From NCBI GenBank assembly GCA_964036045.1, contig OZ038399.1, positions 19,303,670 through 19,367,669 of the forward strand: DNA of 64,000 bases, read 5' to 3'. Shown here in pieces: positions 1 to 10,195 of this stretch; the stretch's first letter is position 1; every line of letters begins with the position of its first letter. The stretch is from Eutreptiella sp. 'Long Island Sound 2002'. Taxonomy: Eukaryota > Euglenozoa > Euglenophyceae > Eutreptiales > Eutreptiaceae. A model generated the notes under the pieces. It searched no databases, had not been told where the DNA came from, and saw nothing but the letters and a program-made list of their open reading frames with translations. Made by a program: the position numbers and the translations under genes.

Positions 1-252
1 ACCTGTCATTGAAACGGGCACCCTCAAAATATACACAAAAATGGTATTATACATGAAAAATGAATTTTTGACCTCAAATACCCCCTCATGGGGTTTGAAC
101 CCACACTCTACAAACCTTAGAGTTGCGTTTTACCTCTAAGCTACGACCTGTCGTCCACGATCTCAGAGAAAACCGTAGTATAATAAAAAATTGGAAAATC
201 AGTACTCCTTACATGCTCCAACCACTATTAACCTCCCATGCTCTTAAAACCG
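1..252 (-). repeat. Left (3') inverted terminal repeat of the DIRS element, partial
   Basis: Bases 1-252 are the exact reverse complement of 4493-4744. The match ends at 252/4493 (253 mismatches 4492). The outer part lies outside the window. It contains an A-box/B-box tRNA-like segment on the minus strand. Confidence 0.95.
91..143 (-). promoter_or_regulatory. tRNA-like A box and B box in left ITR
   Basis: Read on the minus strand, TAGCTTAGAGG (143-133) fits the Pol III A-box consensus and GGTTCAAACCC (101-91) fits the B box, at tRNA-like spacing. In this left copy the boxes point the same way as the element's ORFs but lie downstream of them. See the mirrored copy at 4602-4654 for the structural analysis. 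It is not called a tRNA gene because no acceptor stem can be formed. Confidence 0.5.
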
Positions 253-303
253 TGGCAACCGACGACCCAAGTGTCAACTGCTTTTCACGGTGAGCGAAGA
301 ACT

Positions 304-435
304 TAAGGGAGGGACAGGGTGGGCATATATGTGTCTTGTGTAGTGCTATTGCTTCGCCATCTCTTCTTTCCTCCTCACCTATTCGGGTAAATCCGAGCTG
401 GCTCAGCTAGCACTACACAATCCCCATATATGGGC
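304..435. repeat. Internal complementary region (ICR) of the DIRS element
   Basis: Positions 397-435 are the exact reverse complement of the right element terminus (4802-4840, 39 bp). Positions about 304-350 resemble the same terminus in direct orientation (TATATG, then TTGTGTAGTGCTA). This is expected if that half complements the outer end of the left ITR, which lies outside the window. In DIRS elements the ICR is thought to template joining of the two ends during circle formation. Its place between the recombinase stop and the 3' ITR is canonical. Confidence 0.85.
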
Positions 436-483
436 AACAGAACGGAAGAACTGAGCTCCCGTGAACTGAACCCTTCATAAGGA

Positions 484-1482
484 TTAATTAATCGCCAGGC
501 GTGAAGCGCGCGCCGCTTCTCCAGTCGCCAGATCAGGAGGGACCAGAATTTGCGCGATGCGCAACAGAGCTCTGGTCCTGTCGTAAAACTTTCTGAATGT
601 ATCGTAACAGGACCAATCACCCAATGCCGCTACCACATGCGGATCCACGCCAAGATAGATTAGTGCAGTTGCTGCTGCTCCTCGTGTAGAATGCGCGGAA
701 AACGAATCCGCCTCCAGTTCCCCCAATTCCAGTAGGTGTTTCCTTAACCAGCGAGTAGTGAGACCGTTGATGGTATCAGATGATAAAGGCTTCCGTGGCT
801 TTCGTAGGGACACAAAAATCTCAGAACCCTCGTAATCACCAGTAGCCTCCAAATAACGCGCTAAGCAGCGCTGCGGATCAATTGACGGTGGCGTAACATT
901 GTGAATAGGATAACGTGCATAATATCTTCTCCCTTTGCGCTTAGCAGAAATGAACCAAGGCTGAGCAGCACGTTGGATATCCCTACGTGATCGCGCCAGA
1001 TCAACGCCTCGGAACAAGGCAAAGAATCTCAAGGACAAAATGGCTTGCAAGCGCAGCTGAGCTTCCGTCTCCACAGGTTGCTGATGCATGACTTGTATAA
1101 GACGCCGTACATCATAGAAACGATGATAATGAGGAACACTGACGAACCAGTCACGTTTCAAGTTGCGTAGCACACCCTCGAAACGTAGTTGCGAAAAGCA
1201 CGGGAATAAACACACTGCTGAATACGCCATACGCCCAGCACTTAAAGAATGCGTGCGTGAAAACTTTAAAAGTTGCACCGCCACCGTCATCAGTGGGATT
1301 TGACCAAAGCGCTCCACCTTCAACAGTGGAGCAAGTGCCGCGTCTTGTAACAAGAACGTACCAAACATGTGCCACGCAGAATTGTAACGTTTCAAGGTGT
1401 CCTTCCCGATTTCATTGATGATAAGCGTCGCCTCTTCGTTGGTAGCTCCTCGCAATTGATAGTATTCACGCAAACATACGCC
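484..1482 (-). CDS. DIRS tyrosine recombinase (integrase)
   Basis: This is a phage-type tyrosine recombinase that would catalyse integration of the circular cDNA. The core-binding domain begins near GKDTLKRYNSAW. The catalytic domain shows the first Arg in LFRGVDLARSR, the HSTR box (His codon near 691-693), Trp in GDWSCYDTF, and the nucleophile Tyr in RKFYDR (codon about 583-585), so the R-H-R-W-Y set is complete. The stop is at 484-486. The frame stays open up to 2682, but upstream of about 1480 it is a shadow of the RT frame. No ATG lies at the expected start; the first in-frame Met is inside the domain (AWHMFG). It overlaps the end of the RT frame by roughly 90 nt in another frame, so expression by frameshift or non-AUG initiation is likely (inference). 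The start given is approximate. Confidence 0.9.
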   Translation of the reverse strand, partial: GVCLREYYQLRGATNEEATLIINEIGKDTLKRYNSAWHMFGTFLLQDAALAPLLKVERFGQIPLMTVAVQLLKFSRTHSLSAGRMAYSAVCLFPCFSQLRFEGVLRNLKRDWFVSVPHYHRFYDVRRLIQVMHQQPVETEAQLRLQAILSLRFFALFRGVDLARSRRDIQRAAQPWFISAKRKGRRYYARYPIHNVTPPSIDPQRCLARYLEATGDYEGSEIFVSLRKPRKPLSSDTINGLTTRWLRKHLLELGELEADSFSAHSTRGAAATALIYLGVDPHVVAALGDWSCYDTFRKFYDRTRALLRIAQILVPPDLATGEAARASRLAIN

Positions 1483-3425
1483 AAGGTCAACACGAAACGT
1501 GGTTGTGTCTCCGTGCCGTCTGGCATTTGCAAACGGAACTCCGACGTGTTCACTGCGAACTTCACGTGTTTCATCAATAGGTTCCACCAAACCTCGCGCG
1601 GCCTGTACGGCAGAGCCATGAGAACCTTCACCCCTGGTGACTCCAACACTTTGTTGACCAACTGAGGTATGTGCTTGAACGGTGGGAAGACCCACCCCGG
1701 TGAAAGTAAAGTTAGATTCTGGGAGAAGACATCGATGGCGTAAGCCCCCGGCTGAGGACACGGACTGACGAACTTGCTGCACACCGCATTGGAACTCCTT
1801 GACATCCAATCGATTTCCGGCTGAATCCAACTTTTGAACTCCTCCAGGATCCAAGTCAACACGTCCGACGGGAAGGTAGCCTCCGACGGTGTCCAACGAA
1901 GCCGAGACCAAATGTCCGCCGGATTCACCGAGGTGTGCACGTAAAACGGTTGAATCTCGATGCGATTGGCTTGTGTAAAATTCCACAGTTGGAGAATCAA
2001 TGCGTTGAACCGCGGCTTGCGACCTCCCCACTTGCGGAGATACCAGTAAAGGACCATTGAGTCGGTGAAAAATCGCAGCGTGGTGTCCCTCAGCGCATAC
2101 GCTTGAATAGTCAGTAGGGCTCCCCTGAACTCTTTGACGTTTATGTGTTCCTCCCGTATCAGGAACCAACCGAACGCTGCTTGGGCATTCCCTTGAAGGA
2201 CTCCGCCCCACGCCAGATCCGACGCGTCCGAGTACATGTCCCTGACGTGACCCATGGAAACTACGAAGGTGCGTCCCTTCCACTGGTGTAACTCGTCCGC
2301 CAGATCCATCAACTGACGTGACACGCGCTCCGGGAGCGCCACGTCTGCTTCCCAGCCAGTTTGGGCTGCCACCGCCACGTGCACCGCCAGGGCGTCGCTG
2401 AGGAGTCGGATATGGGGCATGGCGAACAACAAGGAACGGATTCTTCCAAGAACGGAGGCGCATCGCCTCACTGATGGTGTGTGACTGTGTGCCAGTCTGT
2501 TCACGTCCCGAAAAATTGCTTGTAGGCGCTTTGGAGGTACCGCGACGAATCCTTCCCTGAAGTTTAGCATAAAACCAAGCATTATAATTTCTTGAGACGG
2601 CTCCAAACATGATTTTGGGACATTGACCAATATACCCAACCGATGCAAAAGTTGTACCAAAAAACGTGTGTGTTCCAGACATTCACGGTAAGTATTGCCA
2701 ATGATGAGCCAATCGTCCAAGTAGACCCAAACGAGTGCCCCGCGTTCGCGCACGGCATTTAAAATTGGTTGCATGAGGCGTTGCCATTCCCGTGGTGCAA
2801 CGTTTAATCCAAACGGCAAAACGCACCACCTGTAAAATTCACCGTCGACGTAGACCCCCAAATAAGGTCGATCCCGCGGATGGATACCCATGTGAAAATA
2901 AGCGCTTTTCAGGTCAATTTTGCAAGCATACTGACCGGGTCTCAAGAACGGTAAAATGCCCCACAGAGTGACCAAACGAAAATAGGTGGTCTGTACAAAC
3001 TGGTTCACGTTCTTCAAATTGGTGATAGGTCGACGGCCTCCCTCAGGATGTGCCTCGTCTGACGCTTTGTCCACTGCGAACATACTTGCACAACACTTAA
3101 TGTCTTTTCGCTCGACGCGTTCCATGCAACCCTGTTGCACTGCATCCAACACGTGTTTTACCAATTCAGGGTCGGTTACCTCTGCGTGGGAAGAACGAGG
3201 ACGGAAGTCGTCGGTTGGCCGATCCGGATCAAAACCGCCAACCCAATCCAGCTGCAGCCCATTGCGAATCACCGACGCCGCGTATGTGTCCTTCAACGTT
3301 CCCCATTCATGCAATTGTGCACGACAGCGCAAATAGAGTGGCATGTGGGGATGGATCGGCGGTGGCACGCACACGGCTGGTGCCAATAAATCCTCTACAG
3401 TCAAGCTACTGCTGTGGTCGATCAT
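1392..3425 (-). CDS. DIRS reverse transcriptase-RNase H polyprotein
   Basis: A 677-aa frame with an ATG start that overlaps the Gag-like frame by 20 nt. The RT core shows RRPITNLKNVN (about 131-141), motif A CKIDLKSAYFHM, LPFGLNVAP, and the YLDD catalytic box (VWVYLDDWLIIG, about 236-247). RNase H follows with DMYSDASDLAWGGV and FFTDSMVLYWYLRKW. The next region contains YAIDVFSQN, then WVFPPF and the VWWNLLMKH segment, a conserved block found after RNase H in many DIRS proteins. That block has been compared with phage adenine methyltransferases; here the catalytic motif would be PPF-like and its activity is uncertain. The C-terminus (PTKRRRLSS) is basic. The enzyme would copy element RNA into cDNA. 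Confidence 0.95.
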   Translation of the reverse strand: MIDHSSSLTVEDLLAPAVCVPPPIHPHMPLYLRCRAQLHEWGTLKDTYAASVIRNGLQLDWVGGFDPDRPTDDFRPRSSHAEVTDPELVKHVLDAVQQGCMERVERKDIKCCASMFAVDKASDEAHPEGGRRPITNLKNVNQFVQTTYFRLVTLWGILPFLRPGQYACKIDLKSAYFHMGIHPRDRPYLGVYVDGEFYRWCVLPFGLNVAPREWQRLMQPILNAVRERGALVWVYLDDWLIIGNTYRECLEHTRFLVQLLHRLGILVNVPKSCLEPSQEIIMLGFMLNFREGFVAVPPKRLQAIFRDVNRLAHSHTPSVRRCASVLGRIRSLLFAMPHIRLLSDALAVHVAVAAQTGWEADVALPERVSRQLMDLADELHQWKGRTFVVSMGHVRDMYSDASDLAWGGVLQGNAQAAFGWFLIREEHINVKEFRGALLTIQAYALRDTTLRFFTDSMVLYWYLRKWGGRKPRFNALILQLWNFTQANRIEIQPFYVHTSVNPADIWSRLRWTPSEATFPSDVLTWILEEFKSWIQPEIDWMSRSSNAVCSKFVSPCPQPGAYAIDVFSQNLTLLSPGWVFPPFKHIPQLVNKVLESPGVKVLMALPYRPREVWWNLLMKHVKFAVNTSEFRLQMPDGTETQPRFVLTLAYVCVNTINCEELPTKRRRLSSMKSGRTP

Positions 3426-4392
3426 CTAACTTGTCGTTACGTGGCACAAATCTTTGGGTGAAACCCTTACCTTTGCCTTTGCCTCCTTTGCCAGATCTCC
3501 GTGGATCAAAACGACCTCGTGTTGCAAACGAACGGAAAGAACTACGATGCGAGTAAGGGGAGAAACGCGTGCCTCTCAGGTCTTTTTGTAATTTGTTGCG
3601 CGACTGAAGTAGTGACATGTCATCCTTCGAGAGTAACTCTGGTGCAATCGCAGGTTGTTCAAACCGTTTATCTACTGCCACTCGCCGGGAGCTTTGGATG
3701 CTGTAGTCCAACGCACCCAACATTGCAAACAAATGTTCACATAGTACCAATGAAACAGGTGCTTCCGGAGCTACCGTTGTGTCTTCTTCGCGTGCTAAGA
3801 CTACTCCCAGGACTCGCATGGCGTCTTTTACCTGTTGTTCCCAACGACGCTTCTCCGCGTCCGCTGGATGTTTGTGCGTTGGCGCGTTATTAACAGCTGC
3901 CCTATGGAACTCGTCGAACACTGGAAGGTGCTTCAACATCTTTTTTCTGCGAAACTCGTCTTGCAAAACCTTTCGCTCTTCCAGGAGTGCAGACAAGCGT
4001 GAAGGAAGCGACAGAACCTCATCGCGCCACACGAACGTGGACTCCTTGTCCGACGCGGGGCCAGCGTGGTCCTTGGGACCGCTCAAAGTTTCGCATGCCA
4101 AGAAGACGTCTTCTCGATGCGACGACGTTCCTGTTCTGCCAATGTCGTCGCCCTTTAAAGTGAGTAAGGCATCACGAACCAAGGCCATCGTGTCTTTGAC
4201 AGTGGCCAGTGTTTTCTTTCCTGTAAGTTTGGAATACAGTGACGCTGCCTGCCAAGGACTGAGACCACTCATTGCGCCTTCCTTTGCCAACTGTGCTGCA
4301 TGTTCCAACGACTCAGAACTCAGGTTCCACGCCGAATCCGGCAATTTCAGTACGAACTCGTGAAAATCCAGTGTCTCACTTCCTTCTGTCAT
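3406..4392 (-). CDS. DIRS Gag-like protein (ORF1)
   Basis: A 328-aa ATG-initiated frame, first in the element. It has an acidic/helical N-terminal half (starting MTEGSETLDFHEF), and a basic Gly/Lys/Arg-rich tail (RRSGKGGKGKGKGFTQ, about residues 299-314) suited to nucleic-acid binding. No zinc knuckle is visible. Position, size and the basic tail fit the Gag-like ORF1 of DIRS elements. Function as an RNP or capsid-like protein is inferred from position only. It ends 20 nt inside the RT frame. Confidence 0.8.
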   Translation of the reverse strand: MTEGSETLDFHEFVLKLPDSAWNLSSESLEHAAQLAKEGAMSGLSPWQAASLYSKLTGKKTLATVKDTMALVRDALLTLKGDDIGRTGTSSHREDVFLACETLSGPKDHAGPASDKESTFVWRDEVLSLPSRLSALLEERKVLQDEFRRKKMLKHLPVFDEFHRAAVNNAPTHKHPADAEKRRWEQQVKDAMRVLGVVLAREEDTTVAPEAPVSLVLCEHLFAMLGALDYSIQSSRRVAVDKRFEQPAIAPELLSKDDMSLLQSRNKLQKDLRGTRFSPYSHRSSFRSFATRGRFDPRRSGKGGKGKGKGFTQRFVPRNDKLDDRPQQ

Positions 4393-4492
4393 TTTGTTAA
4401 ATTTTGTATCCTTAAAACAATTTGGATTGCATCAGAAATCAAAGCTCTGGGTACAGCAAATCACTAGTTGAACAACTCAGTGAGCGCGTGAC

Positions 4493-4840
4493 CGGTTTTA
4501 AGAGCATGGGAGGTTAATAGTGGTTGGAGCATGTAAGGAGTACTGATTTTCCAATTTTTTATTATACTACGGTTTTCTCTGAGATCGTGGACGACAGGTC
4601 GTAGCTTAGAGGTAAAACGCAACTCTAAGGTTTGTAGAGTGTGGGTTCAAACCCCATGAGGGGGTATTTGAGGTCAAAAATTCATTTTTCATGTATAATA
4701 CCATTTTTGTGTATATTTTGAGGGTGCCCGTTTCAATGACAGGTAACAAAGGGCACCAAAAGAGCAGAAAACAGAGAAAACAAACCGGTTTTAAGGAGTT
4801 GGCCCATATATGGGGATTGTGTAGTGCTAGCTGAGCCAGC
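4493..4840 (+). repeat. Right (5') inverted terminal repeat of the DIRS element
   Basis: Positions 4493-4744 mirror 252-1 without mismatch. 4745-4840 should mirror the missing outer end of the left ITR. The last 39 bp are duplicated in inverted form in the ICR. The boundary with satellite is 4840/4841. Confidence 0.93.
4602..4654 (+). promoter_or_regulatory. tRNA-like A box and B box in right ITR
   Basis: TAGCTTAGAGG (4602-4612) and GGTTCAAACCC (4644-4654) match the internal Pol III promoter boxes. A T-arm-like stem-loop around TTCAAAC pairs five bases (with one G-T). A 5-bp stem CTCTA/TAGAG encloses a 7-nt loop where the anticodon arm would be, but lacks the usual T33. The D-stem has one mismatch. 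The bases that should form the acceptor stem (CAGGTCG and GAGGGGG) do not pair. I read it as a degraded tRNA-derived segment or a Pol III-type promoter, not a functional tRNA. Confidence 0.5.
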
Positions 4841-7780
4841 AAACCTCACATTTGCACACACGGGCAAATTCGGGCGAATTCTCTGCTACACGTGCGACGT
4901 GGTTCGTATGGTACACGAACAGCATGATGCAGCTTGTTCTGGCCAGAGGGTTGAGTGGTCGCGATATGGGCAAAACCAATTTGAAATGGTCATTGTGCGG
5001 GCACGCACTGTTCAGTTCAACCTGAAAATAGCGTCCTTCGCGTGCAAGGGAGCCTAAACCTCACATTTGCACACACGGGCAAATTCGGGCAAATTCTCTG
5101 CTGCACGTGCGGGGTGGTTCGTATGGTACACGAACATCATGATGCACCTTGTTTTAACCAGAGGGTTGAGTGGTCGAGATATGGGCAATACCAATTTGAA
5201 ATGGTCATTGTGCGGGCACGCACTGTTCAGTTCAACCTGAAAATAGCGTCACTCGTGTGCAAGGGAGCCTAAACCTCACATTTGCACACACGGGCAAATT
5301 CGGGCAAATTCTCTGCTACAGGTGCGATGTGGTTCGTATGGTACACGAACATCATGATGCAGCTTTGTCTGGCCTGAGGGTTGAGTGGTCGAGATATGGG
5401 CAGTACCAATTTGAAATGGTCATTGTGCGGGCACGCACTGTTCAGTTCAACCTGAAAATAGCGTCATTCGCGTGCAAGGGAGCCTAAAGCCCAGATTTGC
5501 GCACACAGGCAAATTCTCTGCTACACGTGCGACGTGGTTCGTATGGTACACGAATAGCATGATGCAGCTTGTTGTGGCCAGAGGGTTGAGTGGTTGTGAT
5601 ATGGGCAATACCAATTTGAAATGGGCATTGTGCGGGCACGTACTGTGAAGTTCAACCTGAAAATAGCGTCATTCGCGTGCAAGGGAGCCTAAAGCCAAGT
5701 TTTGCGCACACGGGCAAATTTTCTGCTACACGTGCGACGTGGTTCGTATGGTACACGAATAGCATGATGCAGCTTGTTGTGGCCAGAGGGTTGAGTGGTT
5801 GGAATATGGGCAATACCAAATTGAAACGGATATTGTGCGGGCACGTACTGTTCGGTTCAACCTAAAAATAGCGTCACTCGTGTGCAAGGGAGCCTGAACC
5901 TCACATTTGCACACACGGGCGAATTCGGGCGAATTCTCTGCTACACGTGCCACGTGGTTCATATGGTACACGAATAGCATGATGCAGTTTGTTGTGGCCA
6001 GAGGGTTGAGTGGTTGAGATATGAGGAATACCAATTTGAAATGGGCATTGTGCGGGCACGTACTGTTCAGTTCAACCTGAAAATAGCATCCTTCGCGTGC
6101 AAGGGAGCCTAAACCTCACATTTGCACACACGGGCAAATTCGGGCAAATTCTCTGCTACACGTGCGACGTGGTTCGTATGGTACACTAACAGCATGATGC
6201 ACCTTGTTCTGGCCGGAGGGTTGAGTGGTTGTGATATGGGCAATACCAATTTGAAATGGGCATTGTGCGGGCACGTACTGTGAAGTTAAACCTGAACGTA
6301 GCGTCGTTCACCTGCAAGGGAGCCTAAACCTCACATTTGCACACACGGGCAAATTCGGGCAAATTCTCTGCCACACGTGCGACGTGGTTCATATGGTACA
6401 CGAATAGCATGATGCAGCTTGTTGTGGCCAGAGGGTTGAGTGGTTGAGATATCGGCAATACCAAATTGAAATGGGCATTGTGCGGGCACGTACTGTTCAG
6501 TTCAACCTGAAAATAGCGTCACTCGTGTGCAAGGGAGCCTGAACCTCACATTTGCACACACGGGCAAATTCGGGCAAATTCTCTGCTACACGTGCGACGT
6601 GGTTCATATGGTACACGAATAGCATGATGCAGCTTGTTGTGGCCAGAGGGTTGAGTGGTCGAGATATGGGCAATACCAATTTGAAATGGTCATTGTGCGG
6701 GCACGTACTGTTCAGTTCAACCTGAAAATAGCGTCCTTCGCGTGCAAGGGAGCCTAAACCTCACATTTGCACACACGGGCAAATTCGGGCAAATTCTCTG
6801 CTACACGTGCGACGTGGTTCGTACGGTACACGAACAGCATGATGCACCTTGTTTCGACCAGGGGGTTGAGTGGTCGGGATATGGGCAATACCAATTTGGA
6901 ATGGTCATTGTGCGGGCACGCACTGTTCAGTTCAACCTGAAAATAGCGTCCTTCACGTGCAAGGGAGCCTAAACCTCACATTTGCACACACGGGCAGATT
7001 CGGGCAAATTCTCTGCTACACGTGCGACGTGGTTCATATGGTACACGAATAGCATGATGCAGCTTGTTGTGGCCACAGGGTTGAGTGGTCGAGATATGGG
7101 CAATACCAATTTGGAATGGTCATTGTGCGGGCACGCACTGTTCAGTTCAACCTGAAAATAGCGTCCTTCACGTGCAAGGGAGCCTAAACCTCACATTTTC
7201 ACACAGGGGCAAATTCGGGCAAATTCTCTGCTACATGTGCGAGGTGGTTCGTATGGTACACGAACATCCTGATGCACCTTGTTTTGACCAGGGGGTTGAG
7301 TGGTCGAGATATGGGCAATACCAATTTGGAATGGTCATTGTGCGGGCACGCACTGTTCAGTTCAACCTGAAAATAGCGTCCTTCACGTGCAAGGGAGCCT
7401 GAACCTCACATTTGCACACACGGGCAAATTCGGGCAAATTCTCTGCTACATGTGCGAGGTTGTTCGTATGGTACACGAACATCATGATGCATATTGTTTT
7501 GACCAGGGGGTTGAGTGGTCGAGATATGGGCAATACCAATTTGGAATGGTCATTGTGCGGGCAAGCACTGTTCAGTTCAACCTAAAAATAGCGTCCTTCA
7601 CGTGCAAGGGAGCCTAAAGCCCACATTTGAGCACACGGGCAAATTCGGGCAAATTCTCTGCTACACGTGCGACGTGGTTCGTATGGTACACTAACAGCAT
7701 GGTGCAGCTTGTTCTGGCCAGAGGGTTGAGTGGTCGCGATATGGGCAACACCAATTTGGAATGGGCATTCTGCGGGCACG
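4841..7780 (+). repeat. Segmental duplication within satellite, copy 1
   Basis: Matches 10196-13135 at a constant offset of 5,355 bp with few differences. Both copies share private variants: two adjacent 205-bp monomers, the truncated CAGGCAAATTCTCTGC form, GAACATCCTGATGC and GATGCATATTGTTTTGACC. 5,355 equals 25 monomers of 215 minus two 10-bp deletions. The left end is cut by the DIRS insertion. Confidence 0.85.
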
Positions 7781-10195
7781 TACTGTGAAGTTCAACCTGA
7801 AAATAGCGTCACTCGTGTGCAAGGGAGCCTGAACCTCACATTTGCACACACGGGCAAATTCGGGCAAATTCTCTGCTACATGTGCGAGGTGGTTCGTATG
7901 GTACACGAACATCATGATGCACCTTGTTTTGACCAGGGGGTTGAGTGGTCGAGATATGGGCAATACCAATTTGAAATGGTCATTGTGCGGGCACGCACTG
8001 TTCAGTTCAACCTGAAAATAGCGTCCTTCATGTGCAAGGGAGCCTAAACCTCTCATTTGCACACACGGGCAAATTCGGGCAAATTCTCTGCTACACGTGC
8101 GACGTGGTCCATATGGTACACGAACATCATGATGCAGCTCGTTCTGGCCGGAGGGTTGAGTGGTTGTGATATGGGCAATACCAATTTGAAATGGGCATTG
8201 TGCGGGCACGTACTGTGAAGTTCAACCTGAAAATAGCGTCACTCGTGTGCAAGGGAGCTTGAACCTCACATTTGCACACATGGGCAAATTCGGGCAAATT
8301 CTCTGCTACACGTGCGAGGTGGTCCGTATGGTACACGAACATTATGATGCACCTTGTTGTGGCCAGAGGGTTGAGTGGTTGAGATATGGGCAATACCAAT
8401 TTGAAATGGGCATTGTGCGGGCACGTACTGTGAAGTTCAACCTGAAAATAGCGTCCTTCATGTGCAAGGGAGCCTAAACCTCACATTTGCACACACGGGC
8501 AAATTCGGGCAAATTCTCTGCTACACGTGCGACGTGGTTCGTATGGTACACTAACAGCATGATGCAGCTTGTTCTGGCCGGAGGGTTGAGTGGTTGTGAT
8601 ATGGGCCATACCAATTTGAAATGGGCATTGTGCGGGCACGTACTGTGAAGTTCAACCTGAAAATAGCGTCACTCGTGTGCAAGGGAGCCTGAACCTCAGA
8701 TTTGCGCACACGGGCAAATTCGGGCAAATTCTCTGCTACATGTGCGAGGTGGTTCGTATGGTACACGAACATCATGATGCACCTTGTTTTGACCAGGGGG
8801 TTGAGTTGTCGAGATATGGGCAATACCAATTTGAAATCGGCATTGTGCGGGCACGTACTGTTCGGTTCAACCTGGAAATAAGGTTATTCGCGTGCAAGGG
8901 AGCCTGAACCTCACATTTGCGCACACGGGCAAATTCGGGCAAATTCTCTGCTACACGTGCGGGGTGGTTCGTATGGTGGACGAACATCATGATGCACCTT
9001 GTTTTGGCCAGGGGGTTGAGTGGTCGCGATATGGGCAATACCAATTTGGAATGGTCATTGTGCGGGCACGCACTGTTCAGTTCAACCTGAAAATAGCGTC
9101 CTTCACGTGCAAGGGAGCCTAAACCTCACATTTGCACACACGGGCAAATTCGGGCGAAATCTCTGCTACACGTGCGACGTGGTTCGTATGGTACACGAAC
9201 AGCATGATGCAGCTTGTTCTGGCCGGAGGGTTGAGTGGTTGTGATATGGGCAATACGAATTTGAAATGGGCATTGTGCGGGCACGTACTGTGAAGTTCAA
9301 CCTGAAAATAGCGTAATTCGCGTGCAAGGGAGCCTGAACCTCACATTTGCACACACGGGCAAATTCGGGCAAATTCTCTGCTACATGTGGGAGGTGGTTT
9401 GTATGGTACACGAACATCATGATGCACCTTGTTTTGACCAGGGGGTTGAGTGGTCGAGATATGGGCAATACCAATTTGAAATGGTCATTGTGCGGGCACG
9501 CACTGTTCAGTTCAACCTGAAAATAGCGTCCTTCACGTGCAAGGGAGCCTAAACCTCACATTTGCACACACGGGCAAATTCGGGCAAATTCTCTGCTACA
9601 CGTGCGATGTGGTTCGTATGGTACACGAACAGCATGATGCAGCTTGTTCTGGCCGGAGGGCTGAGTGGTTGTGATATGGGCAATACCAATTTGAAATGGG
9701 CATTGTGCGGGCACGTACTGTGAAGTTCAACCTGAAAATAGCGTCATTCGCGTGCAAGGGAGCCTAAAGCCCAGATTTGCGCACACGGGCAAATTCGGGC
9801 GAATTCTCTGCTACACGTGCGATGTGGTTCGTATGGTACACGAACAACATGCTGCAGCTTGGTCTAGCCAGAGGGTTAAGTGGTCGAGATATGGGCAATA
9901 CCAATTTGAAATCGGCATTGTGCGGGCACGTACTGTTCAGTTCAACCTGAAAATAGCGTCCTTCGCGTGCAAGGGAGCCTAAACCTCACATTTGCGCACA
10001 CGGGCAAATTCGGGCAGATTCTCTGCTACACGTGCGGGGTGGTTTGTATGGTACACGAACATCATGATGCACCTTGTTTTGGCCAGAGGGTTGAGTGGTC
10101 GAGATATGGGCAATACCAATTTGAAATGGTCATTGTGCGGGCACGCACTGTTCAGTTCAACCTGAAAATAGCGTCCTTCGCATGCAAGGGAGCCT

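Larger units (their letters stand above)
1..4840 (-). mobile_element. DIRS-like tyrosine-recombinase retrotransposon (3' end cut by window edge)
   Basis: The element has the DIRS-order layout on the minus strand. Its 5' terminus is the right inverted terminal repeat (ITR), followed by Gag-like, RT-RNase H and tyrosine recombinase frames, an internal complementary region, and then the left (3') ITR. ITR bases 1-252 pair perfectly with 4493-4744, and 397-435 pair perfectly with 4802-4840. That last match fixes the right boundary at 4840, where satellite sequence resumes mid-monomer at 4841 (AAACCTCAC). DIRS elements are known to replicate through a circular intermediate and integrate by a tyrosine recombinase, usually without target duplication. 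About 96 bp of the left ITR should lie before base 1 if the two ITRs are equal. All three frames are long and lack obvious breaks, so the copy looks young. Confidence 0.93.

Noticed and set aside
484-2682. A 732-aa DIRS recombinase starting at 2682
   Set aside because: Residues before about position 400 are an alternative-frame reading of the RT-RNase H coding sequence. Only the last third has recombinase motifs.
4594-4670. A functional tRNA gene in the DIRS ITR
   Set aside because: The A and B boxes fit, but the acceptor stem does not pair, the D-stem has a mismatch and the anticodon loop lacks T33. Reported only as tRNA-like.
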